Below, piece by piece: positions 26,221 to 34,801 of a DNA stretch of 64,000 nucleotides; positions within the stretch are counted from its first letter, which is position 1, and each line of letters starts with the position of its first letter. The notes beneath the pieces were generated by a model, which made no database searches, was not told where the DNA came from, and worked only from the letters and a program-made list of their open reading frames with translations. Both the position numbers and the translations under genes were made by a program. Source of the stretch: Cochleicola gelatinilyticus (GTDB lineage Bacteria; Bacteroidota; Bacteroidia; Flavobacteriales; Flavobacteriaceae); the NCBI RefSeq assembly GCF_001637325.1, contig NZ_LRXL01000037.1:186001-250000 (forward strand), read 5' to 3'.

Positions 26221-26793
26221 ATGAAAAAAGTAATGTGTGTTATATTGTTAGCAATGTGTGTAACGGGTTATGCCCAAAAAGGAGGTGGATTCGGAGTAAC
26301 CGGAGGATTAAACTACGGAAGCAACGGCGATTTCGAGAATGGGGCTCAAGCAATTATTGAAGATCCTTCTAAAAATGTTGGGTTTCATATTGGTTTTTTC
26401 GGAAAAATAGATCTTGGACTATTATACCTAAGACCTGAAGCGGTTTACACAAGAACAAAAAGTGAGTATAGAAGTGGGGATCTTTCAGTAAGCAAACTCG
26501 ATGTGCCTTTATTAGTGGGTATAGATGTTTTAGGACCTATTACCGTCTTTGCAGGTCCTTCGCTTCAATATATTTTGAAGAATGAGTTTGAAGATTTCGA
26601 TCTGGAAACTGCTGAAAACGATTTTACAGTAGGAGCACAACTAGGGGTAGGACTAAATTTTGAAAGTTTTGGAATTGATGTTCGTTACGAACGAGGACTT
26701 TCTGAAAATGAAGTGGATTTCTCGAACATTCCTACTAATAGAATAGACACCCGTCCAGAGCAGATCATATTGGGTCTTTCGGTACCTTTCTAA
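26221..26793 (+). CDS. PorT-like outer-membrane beta-barrel protein
   Basis: A 190-residue protein with signal peptide (KKVMCVILLAMCVTGYAQ) followed by alternating hydrophobic/glycine beta strands such as GGFGVTGGLNYGSNGDF, VGFHIGFFGKIDLG and FDVRYERGLSENE-like sequence; the last residue is phenylalanine, typical of outer-membrane barrels. The family is the PorT/OMP_b-brl_2 type, found widely in Bacteroidota. The ATG at 26221 is chosen over one at 26212 because the signal peptide starts there. Function not assigned. Confidence 0.8.
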   Translation: MKKVMCVILLAMCVTGYAQKGGGFGVTGGLNYGSNGDFENGAQAIIEDPSKNVGFHIGFFGKIDLGLLYLRPEAVYTRTKSEYRSGDLSVSKLDVPLLVGIDVLGPITVFAGPSLQYILKNEFEDFDLETAENDFTVGAQLGVGLNFESFGIDVRYERGLSENEVDFSNIPTNRIDTRPEQIILGLSVPF

Positions 26794-26865
26794 AACAATA
26801 ATAAAATTTTTAAGAATCTTAATGAAAGCGTTAAGGCACTTTTAACAACTGCTGTTAAGGTTTAA

Positions 26866-26873
26866 TAATTTTG
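26866..26873 (+). promoter_or_regulatory. -7 promoter element before two small ORFs
   Basis: TAATTTTG fits the Bacteroidota -7 consensus TAnnTTTG. It would start a transcript near 26880, about 48 bases before the first small ORF. No clean TTG -33 element is seen. Confidence 0.45.
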
Positions 26874-26927
26874 AAGGATGAATGTCTAATTATCGTTACT
26901 TTTAAGTGAACTTTAAAATCAACTATT

Positions 26928-27077
26928 ATGAACGATGAAAAGAAAATTCCAAATCAGAGCAATCAAAGTGAAGAAGAGATTGCTATAAATAAAAAAGGAA
27001 GAGAAGCTGATGGTAAAAAAATAAACCATCAAGTTGAGCAAAAAAGAGAACAACATCAGCCACGCGATAACGCTTAA
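26928..27077 (+). CDS. 49-aa hydrophilic, probably disordered protein
   Basis: A short ORF of Glu, Lys, Gln and Asn-rich sequence (MNDEKKIPNQSNQSEEEI at the start, EQKREQHQPRDNA at the end). No hydrophobic segment. It lies in a transcription unit with a second ORF of the same character (27089-27232), 11 bases downstream, and is preceded by a TAnnTTTG box. The composition resembles small stress-related hydrophilic proteins. Function unknown. Confidence 0.55.
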   Translation: MNDEKKIPNQSNQSEEEIAINKKGREADGKKINHQVEQKREQHQPRDNA

Positions 27078-27088
27078 AATCACATATT

Positions 27089-27232
27089 ATGAGCGATAAT
27101 GATAAAAAAAACAAAGACAAACAATCGGAAGAGAGAGATAGTCTAAATCCAGAGCGTATTAAAGGTCCACAAAAGGACGAACATACAAATCAATATGGAG
27201 ATCAAGACGATTCGAAAAAACCGAGTCGTTAA
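27089..27232 (+). CDS. 47-aa hydrophilic, probably disordered protein
   Basis: A second small, charged ORF (MSDNDKKNKDKQSEERDS ... DDSKKPSR), 11 bases behind the first and before a strong terminator (27257-27297). The same composition and tight spacing support expression as a pair. Nothing recognisable in the sequence. Confidence 0.55.
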   Translation: MSDNDKKNKDKQSEERDSLNPERIKGPQKDEHTNQYGDQDDSKKPSR

Positions 27233-27256
27233 TAGTATATAGTGCAAACATAAAGT

Positions 27257-27297
27257 CTGAAGTAACATTCATAAGATGTTGACTTCAGATTTTTTTT
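27257..27297 (+). terminator. terminator of the small-ORF pair
   Basis: Stem TCTGAAGTAACAT / ATGTTGACTTCAGA with one bulged G, followed by a run of eight T. It ends the unit of two small ORFs just before the tRNA-Ser promoter. Confidence 0.8.
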
Positions 27298-27349
27298 GTG
27301 CTTTTTTTAAAAATTAATCTAAAAGGTTTTAAAGAGTGAAAAAAGGTGT

Positions 27350-27357
27350 TATATTTG
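27350..27357 (+). promoter_or_regulatory. -7 element of the tRNA-Ser promoter
   Basis: A perfect TATATTTG 36 bases before the tRNA. A clear TTG at -33 is missing. Confidence 0.65.
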
Positions 27358-27393
27358 CACCCGCATTCAGGGAATACCTGATGAGGCACTCAA

Positions 27394-27478
27394 GGAGAAA
27401 TGGCAGAGTGGTCGAATGCGGCAGTCTTGAAAACTGTTGAGGGTTACACCTCCGGGGGTTCGAATCCCTCTTTCTCCG
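27394..27478 (+). tRNA. tRNA-Ser (anticodon UGA)
   Basis: Class II tRNA with a long variable arm. Acceptor GGAGAAA / TTTCTCC is perfect; the anticodon loop is CTTGAAA with TGA at 34-36; T arm GGGGG-TTCGAAT-CCCTC; discriminator G. CCA is not encoded. A strong terminator follows. Confidence 0.96.
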
Positions 27479-27481
27479 CAA

Positions 27482-27519
27482 AAAGCCCCGTTATCGCAAT
27501 GATAACGGGGCTTTATTTT
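27482..27519 (+). terminator. terminator of tRNA-Ser
   Basis: Perfect 14-bp stem AAAGCCCCGTTATC / GATAACGGGGCTTT with a 5-base loop, followed by ATTTTT. Confidence 0.9.
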
Positions 27520-27647
27520 TGTAGTTGACAGGATAGTTACTCGTAGATGAAATAAAATGCTCGATCTAATAAATTATAGAGCAAATTTAGCGTTAATTTC
27601 ATAACAGTCATCTTTGTGCAACAACTCTCATCGTAATAATGAATTGG

Positions 27648-28463
27648 TTAAGATTTACTATCGTCAATTTCATTACATTTTAATTCATATTGTCTTTTTT
27701 GATACGATTTACATTGTTCAATAAAATCTTTTGGAACAATAGTCCTAAAAGCTTGGTTATCCTTAGGGATTACATCGACCATTTCGTCGATCATTTGTTG
27801 CGGATCAAATTGGTTGTCTAACAATTCTTTAGAAGCTTTAACAATGGTTTCTTTATCTGTAAAATAGAAATCTTCATCATACCATTGCTCAAATGTTTCA
27901 TACATACGATCATTAAATCCTGTTTCGAAGGGTCCTGGATTAATAGTTGCTACATGTACTCCAAATTCATGAAGTTCATCTCTTAAACTTTGCGCAACCG
28001 ATTCTAATGCATGTTTCGAGGCATTATAAGCACCCAAAAATGGAGAGGTTGTAAGCCCAGCAATTGATGATACAAAAACAACTTTTCCAGTTCCTCTTTC
28101 TACCATTTGCTTAATAAATGGTTGTGAAAACTCTAATGTAGAGAAGACATTCGTTTCCATTACTTCACGTAAAAAATCGACAGGCATTTCTCCTACAGGA
28201 CCTGAATGTCCCATCCCTGCATTATTCACTAAAATATCAATCTCATATTTAGAAGCATTCATACAATCCAAATCATTTAAAATATCGAGCTTGATGATTT
28301 CAATGTTATCCTGCAACTTGTTCGCTTTAATTTCTTCTAGCAATTTAGATTTCTGTTCCCAAACATGAACTCCCGCAATAATTTTATGGCCTTTTTTAGC
28401 AAGTCCAATTGCCGTTCCTTTTCCTAAGCCAGATCCGGCTCCTGTAATCATAATTGTTTTCAT
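27648..28463 (-). CDS. short-chain dehydrogenase/reductase (SDR)
   Basis: A 271-residue classical SDR. The cofactor motif is TGAGSGLGKG (about 7-16), followed by NNAGMGHSG; the catalytic Ser and Tyr-Lys are in VSSIAGL and YNASKHA, and NPGPFETGF follows as expected. Substrate unknown. The C-terminal 60 residues are longer than the minimal fold. Monocistronic. Confidence 0.88.
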   Translation of the reverse strand: MKTIMITGAGSGLGKGTAIGLAKKGHKIIAGVHVWEQKSKLLEEIKANKLQDNIEIIKLDILNDLDCMNASKYEIDILVNNAGMGHSGPVGEMPVDFLREVMETNVFSTLEFSQPFIKQMVERGTGKVVFVSSIAGLTTSPFLGAYNASKHALESVAQSLRDELHEFGVHVATINPGPFETGFNDRMYETFEQWYDEDFYFTDKETIVKASKELLDNQFDPQQMIDEMVDVIPKDNQAFRTIVPKDFIEQCKSYQKRQYELKCNEIDDSKS

Positions 28464-28636
28464 GGTAGTTTTTTAATCAAAGCTAACAGGATTAAGGCTC
28501 GCTTGGTAGTTAATTATAATAACATTAGCAGTTTAAGAAATTGTACGGAAGTTTTCTAAATTAGTACTGAAGGCGATTCTGTATCGACCTGTTCTTGTAA
28601 ATTACCGAAAGTGTGTATGTGTAGCTAGTAACTACA

Positions 28637-29074
28637 TTAGAAATTTAGAAGATAAATGAGACATATTCCAAAAATAACATGTGCAATGACCAACTGAATA
28701 AAATAAACTACTTTATTAATTTGTGGAGGATTGGGATGAATTTTAAGTATAAATCCCCAAAAACCAACACCAAATATTCCACCTAAAAATCCAAAGATCG
28801 ATCCAGATAAAAGAGTTAATGTTACAATCGAATAACCCTGTAAAATTTTAAAAACTCCTACAAATAACATCCCTATTAAAAAATGAATCGTCCATCCCAA
28901 CACATGCTCTCTACAAATAGTCGTTGCAGGCCCTTGATACCTTCTAATTAAAATATTTAGAAGTTGAGGTTCTTCAAATTTACTATTTGAAAAATAAGAA
29001 ACAAGATAACTAAAGGCAGTCATACCTAAGGTTGCTATTATTCCCACGGTAATAATTTCTGAAATAAGTTCCAT
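28637..29074 (-). CDS. DUF2938-like four-helix membrane protein
   Basis: A 145-residue protein with about four hydrophobic segments. HVLGWTIHFLIGMLFVGVF and the late AHVIFGICLIYLL resemble the pattern of the DUF2938 family (GWxxHYxxG...HLVFG..LY), but the match is from memory. The function of that family is unknown. Single gene on the minus strand. Confidence 0.6.
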   Translation of the reverse strand: MELISEIITVGIIATLGMTAFSYLVSYFSNSKFEEPQLLNILIRRYQGPATTICREHVLGWTIHFLIGMLFVGVFKILQGYSIVTLTLLSGSIFGFLGGIFGVGFWGFILKIHPNPPQINKVVYFIQLVIAHVIFGICLIYLLNF

Positions 29075-29465
29075 ATAGCATTTTCAATTATGTGCCTGTC
29101 AAGATAGCTAATTATTTAACTGAAACATTTTTTAGTTATACTTTAAAAAGAGCTTTCTTATATAAAGTAGTATAATTTGTTATGTCGAAACTATAACTAT
29201 TAAAAAAGGTTATCAGTTTCAGAAGAAAAGAATAGTACCATCAGTTATTACTTAGTATATTAAGTAGACTAGTTTTATCTTTTTCCGTATTTAAACTGTC
29301 CCTTAAAAAATGCTTTTTCACATCTAATGTAAGTCTATCATCTATCGATTTACGTCTATTCGTAATATGTAGATACACTTTTTAACGCGTCGAATTTGGG
29401 TAATGTTAGGTGCGGGGTAAGAGTTTATAGGTGGTGCAGAATTAACTGTGAAGTTTTAATTACAG
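29075..29465. other. 417-base intergenic region (29075-29491) before the FUSC gene
   Basis: AT-rich, without ORF or tRNA. An open frame runs through its right end, but the promoter at 29466-29473 lies inside this frame, so upstream part is probably untranslated. Nothing else supported. Confidence 0.4.
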
Positions 29466-29473
29466 TACCTTTG
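29466..29473 (+). promoter_or_regulatory. -7 element before the FUSC gene
   Basis: TACCTTTG matches TAnnTTTG exactly. Transcription would begin near 29480, about 12 bases before the TTG at 29492, which decides in favour of that start over the longer frame. Confidence 0.55.
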
Positions 29474-29491
29474 TACTTTAAAAATTACGTC

Positions 29492-31756
29492 TTGAGAAAA
29501 TACCTAACAATCATCGAATTGTTTTTAAGAAGTTCCCACTTTTACAGTGGTGTTAGGCTTAGCTTTGCTGTAGTTATTCCCTTAGTAATTTTAAACTTTT
29601 TAGGACTTTTTGAGTATGCTCCCCCCATCGTAATTGGGGCTTTTTTAAATGCCCCTGGAGATATCCCTGGAAGTTTAAAACGTAAAGTAAATGCTATTTT
29701 AATAAGTGCAGGTTTAACAATGCTCATTACGGCGATAATTTTATTTTTAAAGCCTTTTGCATTTATACTCATAGGAGCACTTGCCATAATTTCTTTCTTT
29801 ATTTCTTTCTTATCAATTTACGGATTTAGAGCTTCATTGGTATCTTTTTCGGGATTATTAGCGATGGTACTTGCTTTTGCTATTCAAAAAGAAACTGCCT
29901 TCGAAATATGGTCTCATGTTCTCTTGATGGGAGTAGGGGGGCTTTGGTATTTAATAGTTTCATATGTTTTTCTGAAACTAGCTCCCAATAAAGATGCAAA
30001 TCAACTCCTTTCTGAAACGCTCCATACTATTGGAGAATACTTAAGGCTTAGAGCTCGATTGCTTACAAAAAAAGCAGACAGGGAGACGCTAATGCAACAA
30101 TCTATAGTACTACAAACTCAAATTACTGAAAAACAAGAAACCTTACGAGAATTACTACTTCTAGAGAGAAAACGATCTGGACGATCTCATTACGATGAAA
30201 AACAGCTTCTTATTTTTATCTCTACTATTAACATTGTAGAACTTATTGAAGCAAAACATTTAGATTACAGTGAGATTGATGCTCTGTTTGAAAATAATAA
30301 AGGATACTTGAAAGCATCAAAAAAGTTAAATAAGAAAATGGGGAATCATCTTATTACGCTTTCAGAAATACTTATTCAAAAAGATAAAATTCCTAGCAAA
30401 GATCTGTTATTAGAGGCTTTACAAAAGGCTCGAGGTGTAATTTCGACCTATGTTGAGGATGTTACACTACCCAAAGCACGAGAAGGTGCACTTATCTTAA
30501 AAAACCTTTTCGATTATCAAGAGCAATTGTTTCAAGAAATAAGGGCCATTCGAAGAGTCATGGCAAATGTAAAGCATGCTTCAAAAGTATCTGTTAAGCG
30601 TCAAGAGGAAAGTAAGTTCTTAACTCTCCAAGAATACCGCTTCAACGTAATTATTCAAAACTTCAGTTTACAATCTACCTTATTTAGACATTCTTTACGG
30701 TTCACTGTTGCTATTTTATTTGCGTATGTACTAGGAACGTTACTCGGAATTCATAACGGTTATTGGATTCTCTTGACAATCGTTGTGATTATGCGACCCA
30801 ATTATGGATTGACGAAAGAACGGTCTAAAGACCGCATCGTGGGAACGCTTATTGGTGCCGTGATTGCTATTGGAATTGTACTTGTTACCCAGAATACGAT
30901 TATCTACTCGGTATTGGCTATTATATCGTTAACGATGGCATTTGCCCTTATTCAACAAAATTACAAGTCGGGAGCTGCTTTTATTACACTGAATATCATA
31001 TTTGTATATTCACTTATAAATCCTGATGCATTAGAAGTTATACAGTATCGTGTAATTGACACTGTGCTTGGTGCAGGTATTGCGGTAATTGCAAACTATA
31101 CTTTATGGCCAAGCTGGGAAGCTTTAAATATGAAACACGTTCTTTTAACGATGCTGCAAAGAAATACCGAATATCTCATTGCCACTCAAAAGTTATATCA
31201 CGATAAAACTGAAGCAGAACTTAGTTATAAAGTAGCGAGAAAAGAAGCATTTCTAGCGATAAGTAACTTAAATGGAGCTTTTCAAAGAATGACCCAAGAC
31301 CCCAAATCGAAACAAAAAGAATATCGTTTACTTTATGATATGGTTACCTTGAACCAAACAATGATCTCTGGGATCGCTTCGATTGGAACTTTTGTAACCA
31401 ATCACCAAACCACTCCTGCTTCTAAAGAATTTGATACTATTATTCTTAAAATAGTTAATACATTACGGGCTGCAACCGCTATATTAGAGGATACAAATTT
31501 TACTGAAGAAGTGTCTGTTGCGAGCGAAAGTAGCAATGCTGAAAAAAAGATCATGGAGGCATACCAGCATTTATCTGAACTTCGAGATCGTGATATTAAG
31601 GAAGGAAATACAGAGATCGACACCGAAACGTTGCATCACTTGCAAGAAGCTTACTTAATGGCGAACCAGTTAGTTTGGATGAAGGCTCTTTCAGAAAATC
31701 TTAAAAAAGCTACATTAAAATACGATGCAGTATTAAAAGAGCGTATGCATGCATAG
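29492..31756 (+). CDS. FUSC family inner-membrane protein (YccS/AaeB-like)
   Basis: A 754-residue protein with two sets of membrane segments (about residues 18-170 and 400-540), each followed by a large soluble helical domain; this is the FUSC/aromatic-acid exporter layout. The second membrane block starts HSLRFTVAILFAYVLGTLLG. An open frame of 32 more codons extends upstream, but the -7 promoter box falls inside it, so I use the TTG at 29492 (LRKYLTIIELFLRSSHF). Relatives export aromatic acids or fusaric acid. It is followed after 82 bases by the histidine kinase gene; a regulatory link is possible. Confidence 0.85.
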   Translation: MRKYLTIIELFLRSSHFYSGVRLSFAVVIPLVILNFLGLFEYAPPIVIGAFLNAPGDIPGSLKRKVNAILISAGLTMLITAIILFLKPFAFILIGALAIISFFISFLSIYGFRASLVSFSGLLAMVLAFAIQKETAFEIWSHVLLMGVGGLWYLIVSYVFLKLAPNKDANQLLSETLHTIGEYLRLRARLLTKKADRETLMQQSIVLQTQITEKQETLRELLLLERKRSGRSHYDEKQLLIFISTINIVELIEAKHLDYSEIDALFENNKGYLKASKKLNKKMGNHLITLSEILIQKDKIPSKDLLLEALQKARGVISTYVEDVTLPKAREGALILKNLFDYQEQLFQEIRAIRRVMANVKHASKVSVKRQEESKFLTLQEYRFNVIIQNFSLQSTLFRHSLRFTVAILFAYVLGTLLGIHNGYWILLTIVVIMRPNYGLTKERSKDRIVGTLIGAVIAIGIVLVTQNTIIYSVLAIISLTMAFALIQQNYKSGAAFITLNIIFVYSLINPDALEVIQYRVIDTVLGAGIAVIANYTLWPSWEALNMKHVLLTMLQRNTEYLIATQKLYHDKTEAELSYKVARKEAFLAISNLNGAFQRMTQDPKSKQKEYRLLYDMVTLNQTMISGIASIGTFVTNHQTTPASKEFDTIILKIVNTLRAATAILEDTNFTEEVSVASESSNAEKKIMEAYQHLSELRDRDIKEGNTEIDTETLHHLQEAYLMANQLVWMKALSENLKKATLKYDAVLKERMHA

Positions 31757-31838
31757 AATAACAGGTCGTTACAGAACACGATATTCTTTTTGTGACGATG
31801 AAGGTTTAATGAAGTATTAATTGAATATTTATGTTACT

Positions 31839-32918
31839 ATGAGTACTACCGATGAAGCTTTAAAAGAACGCATTAAAGAGCTTAGATGCCTCTATGAAGT
31901 ATCAAGCATTATAGTGAATGCTGATGCAGAATCGATATCGAGTATGGCACAGGCAATAGCACTAAGTTTGAAAAAGGGGCTTCAGTTTCCCGACCGAACC
32001 GAAATTGTGATTCGAACTAATTTAAATGTGTACCAAACAGGAGCTATCAACACCGATAACTGCATCTCTTCAGATATATTAGTTTTTAATAAAGTAAGTG
32101 GGAGTATTAATGCATCGCTTCAAAATAACCAAGATACATTTCTTACTGAAGAGCAACCATTGTTGGACAATGTTGCGCTAAAATTGGGAAATTTGATTGA
32201 AAGAATTGAGATTCAGAAGAACGAAACTTCTTTAAAACGACAAATGGAACGTGCAGACAGACTTAGTATTTTGGGAGAAATTACTGCTGGAATCGCACAT
32301 GAACTTAATACTCCACTGGCTAATATTTTAGGTTTTTCAGAATTAATAAAAGAAGAACTTGAAGCCAATAAGCAAGATTCAAAAGACATCGAAAAAGTAA
32401 TTAGCAATGCAATTTTTTCTCGTGAGGTAGTAAAAAAACTTATGTTCTTTGCTTGTGAAATGCCCCAGGAAATGCAAGAAGTTAATATTGTACCCAGTAT
32501 TAAGAACGCGATAGCATTACTCGATGCATCTTTTAAAAAAGCTCAAGTGAATTATGTCATTAAGATTGAAGATGAGGTATTAATGTTACGAGCAGATACA
32601 ATTCAATTAACTCAGATAATATTTAATTTAATAATTAATGCGATTTATTTTTCTCCCGTAAATGGATTGGTTACCATCGAGGCATTTCAGTCGCGTAAAG
32701 ATATCGTGCTAAAAATTATAGATGAAGGCACAGGACTTTCTGAAGAAGCCTTAGAAAAAGTATTTCAGCCATTTTTCACTACTAAACCTACAGGAGATGG
32801 TTCTGGATTAGGATTAAGTGTTGTTCATGGAATTGTTGCAAGTCATAATGGTACTATAGTGGCGGAGAACAATGAAAAAAAAGGGGCAAGTTTTACTGTA
32901 AAACTTCCTAAATCTTAA
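31839..32918 (+). CDS. soluble histidine kinase with GAF-like input domain
   Basis: A 359-residue cytoplasmic kinase with no membrane segments. Residues about 1-135 are a GAF-like sensor. The H box is GIAHELNTPLANILG, the N box NLIINAIYFSP, the G1 box DEGTGLSEE and the G2 box GSGLGLSVVHG. It is 10 bases before the sigma-54 regulator and is the likely partner. The ATG at 31839 is chosen over TTG 31821 (18 bases upstream). The signal it senses must be intracellular. Confidence 0.87.
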   Translation: MSTTDEALKERIKELRCLYEVSSIIVNADAESISSMAQAIALSLKKGLQFPDRTEIVIRTNLNVYQTGAINTDNCISSDILVFNKVSGSINASLQNNQDTFLTEEQPLLDNVALKLGNLIERIEIQKNETSLKRQMERADRLSILGEITAGIAHELNTPLANILGFSELIKEELEANKQDSKDIEKVISNAIFSREVVKKLMFFACEMPQEMQEVNIVPSIKNAIALLDASFKKAQVNYVIKIEDEVLMLRADTIQLTQIIFNLIINAIYFSPVNGLVTIEAFQSRKDIVLKIIDEGTGLSEEALEKVFQPFFTTKPTGDGSGLGLSVVHGIVASHNGTIVAENNEKKGASFTVKLPKS

Positions 32919-32928
32919 TTACTTTGTA

Positions 32929-34266
32929 ATGGACATGCGACTAAAAAATGAAAACATATTAATTGTAGATGATGATATTAATATATTAGAGTTGTTGCGA
33001 CGCCATTTGCAATCTTGGAATTTTCATACCTACAAAGCAGTTTCGGTAAAAGAAGCCGTTCAGATCTTGCGAGATACCCACATCGATTTGCTTATTACCG
33101 ATTTAAAAATGCCGGGCATCGACGGATTTGAACTTATTAAATTTGTTTCAGAGCATTATCCGAAACTTCCCAAACTTGTAGTTACAGGATATCCTTCGGT
33201 TCAAGATTCTCTCTCAGTGATTAAATCGGGAGTAGTCGATTATTTAACCAAGCCCTTTACTAAAGAGGAGTTAAAAACCGCGATAGATAAATCTATTGGG
33301 GAAAGAACAATTATTCCTAAGGCAACTTTTTCCGAAGAAAAAAACAAGGGGTATGGAGGCATAATTGGAAATTCAGAAAAAATTAATAATGTTATTGAGA
33401 TTATTGAACGTGTAAAGAATAATAAGGCCACTATTTTTATAGAAGGAGAAAGTGGTACTGGAAAAGAGCTTGTAGCACGGGCAATACACTATGAAGGAAA
33501 ATTCTCAAGAGCGCCTTTTATCTCGGTGAATTGCGGAGGCATTCCAGAAAACTTATTAGAGTCTGAACTGTTTGGATATACTAAAGGGGCTTTTACAGGA
33601 GCCGATCGTAATCGCGACGGATTTTTCCAAGCGGCAAACGGGGGAACGATATTTTTAGATGAAATAGGCAATGCTTCTACGGCGGTGCAGTCAAGATTAT
33701 TGCGAGTGCTTCAAGAGAAAGAGGTAGTAAAGGTAGGGGCTCAAAAAGCTGAAAAAATCGATGTGCGAATTATTGCAGCTACTAATAGTGATCTGCAGGA
33801 GATGATTAAGAAGGAAACTTTTAGAGAAGATCTATTTTACAGACTTACTGTTGTTGAGATTGAAGTCGCTCCACTTCGCGAACGGAAGGAAGATATTCCG
33901 CTATTGGTAGAAAAATTTCTGTTTAAATATGGTGTGGAATATAAAGATCGTTTTGTAAAAATAACTGAAGAAGCTTCTAGTGTGTTACAACGATACCATT
34001 GGCCTGGGAATATCCGCGAATTGGAAAATGTAATACAACGCGCAGTAATTATGTGTGATAGAATAATTGGTGTCGAACATCTTCCGCAGTCTCTAAAATA
34101 TACAATCGATTTCTCCAAAGATCAACTCGTTCCCTTAAAGGAAATAGAGAAACAGTACATTAGAAGGGTGTTAAATGCTACCAATAATAATAAAACTAAA
34201 GCTGCAGAAATTTTAGGAATTGATCGAAAAACCATTCGACAAAAACTTTCTGAAGACGAACTTTAA
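32929..34266 (+). CDS. sigma-54 dependent response regulator (NtrC family)
   Basis: A 445-residue regulator with the full three-domain layout. The receiver (about 8-125) has the phosphoacceptor Asp in LITDLKMPGIDG. The AAA+ domain has GESGTGKE (Walker A), the sigma-54 contact loop GAFTGA (in TKGAFTGADR) and GGTIFLDEIG (Walker B). The C-terminus (TKAAEILGIDRKTIRQKL) is a Fis-type helix-turn-helix. It acts with RpoN to open -24/-12 promoters. An exact promoter of that type lies 128 bases downstream at 34394-34408, so the stress operon behind it is the prime candidate target. Confidence 0.93.
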   Translation: MDMRLKNENILIVDDDINILELLRRHLQSWNFHTYKAVSVKEAVQILRDTHIDLLITDLKMPGIDGFELIKFVSEHYPKLPKLVVTGYPSVQDSLSVIKSGVVDYLTKPFTKEELKTAIDKSIGERTIIPKATFSEEKNKGYGGIIGNSEKINNVIEIIERVKNNKATIFIEGESGTGKELVARAIHYEGKFSRAPFISVNCGGIPENLLESELFGYTKGAFTGADRNRDGFFQAANGGTIFLDEIGNASTAVQSRLLRVLQEKEVVKVGAQKAEKIDVRIIAATNSDLQEMIKKETFREDLFYRLTVVEIEVAPLRERKEDIPLLVEKFLFKYGVEYKDRFVKITEEASSVLQRYHWPGNIRELENVIQRAVIMCDRIIGVEHLPQSLKYTIDFSKDQLVPLKEIEKQYIRRVLNATNNNKTKAAEILGIDRKTIRQKLSEDEL

Positions 34267-34278
34267 AGCGATACTTTT

Positions 34279-34293
34279 TACCCCAGTTGGGTA
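34279..34293. promoter_or_regulatory. candidate upstream activator site (inverted repeat)
   Basis: TACCC-CAGTT-GGGTA is a perfect dyad 101-115 bases upstream of the -24 element, a usual distance for NtrC-type enhancer sites. A related half-match TACCACTGGGT lies at 34350-34360. There is no T-run behind it, so it is not a terminator. Binding by the neighbouring regulator is inference. Confidence 0.4.
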
Positions 34294-34393
34294 GTATTCT
34301 CCCAATTTAAAATTTAGACTCTTTTGCGATTATCCACATAAGCCCTTTCTACCACTGGGTTTCTACTGTATAAGGCATTTTTTTGGTATGCTA

Positions 34394-34408
34394 TGGCATA
34401 TAGATTGC
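34394..34408 (+). promoter_or_regulatory. sigma-54 promoter (-24/-12)
   Basis: TGGCAT-ATAGA-TTGC matches the RpoN consensus TGGCAY-N5-TTGC with exact spacing between GG and GC (12 bases). It lies directly behind an NtrC-type regulator gene and before a stress operon on the same strand. The predicted start is near 34420. Confidence 0.75.
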
Positions 34409-34644
34409 CCTTAGGTATATAAAAATAACCATGTTCTATAAGACAAGCTCAATTATTATATGTCTTACTTGTATTTGTGTAAAAAACTGATTGTTAGCGC
34501 ATCATAAAGAATAGAAATGGTCATTTTGCGATTATGAAGAAACTATTTATAAAACAACGTTTCAACAAGCGCAGGAATTTAATATAAATACTAAGTGCCA
34601 ATTTGAATTGGTTTTGGCTTAAATAAATTTTAAATCAAATAATT

Positions 34645-34767
34645 ATGAATTTACATGCAATGGTAACCGCTAAGAAGCTTCAAAAGCTAGGTAACAAGAA
34701 AAGAAAAAGCAATTATGTAATTGAAAAATATCACGAAAGAAGCATAGCAAATCGTCTTTTTAGATAA
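34645..34767 (+). CDS. 40-aa basic small protein
   Basis: A short ORF MNLHAMVTAKKLQKLGNKKR... ending NRLFR, with about one third Lys/Arg and no membrane segment. It is the first ORF behind the sigma-54 promoter and ends 34 bases before Glu dehydrogenase. It recalls small basic regulators such as ribosome- or nucleic-acid-binding peptides, but the identity is unknown. Confidence 0.55.
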   Translation: MNLHAMVTAKKLQKLGNKKRKSNYVIEKYHERSIANRLFR

Positions 34768-34801
34768 TTATTTAAAATAGCCGCATGAGCGGTTCACAAT
34801 T

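Larger units (their letters stand above)
34267..34644. other. 378-base regulatory region between the regulator and the stress operon
   Basis: It holds an inverted repeat at 34279-34293, a sigma-54 promoter at 34394-34408 and a GCCAATTTGAATTGGTTTTGGC dyad near 34598-34619. The 220 bases between the promoter and the first ORF would be a long leader. The leader contains no other convincing ORF. Confidence 0.55.

Noticed and set aside
26836-26855. GGCAC...TGC as a sigma-54 promoter before the small-ORF pair
   Set aside because: The distance between the elements is wrong; a TAnnTTTG box nearby explains the unit better.
34279-34293. TACCCCAGTTGGGTA as terminator of the regulator gene
   Set aside because: The stem has only five pairs and no T-run follows, so I list it as a possible activator site instead.
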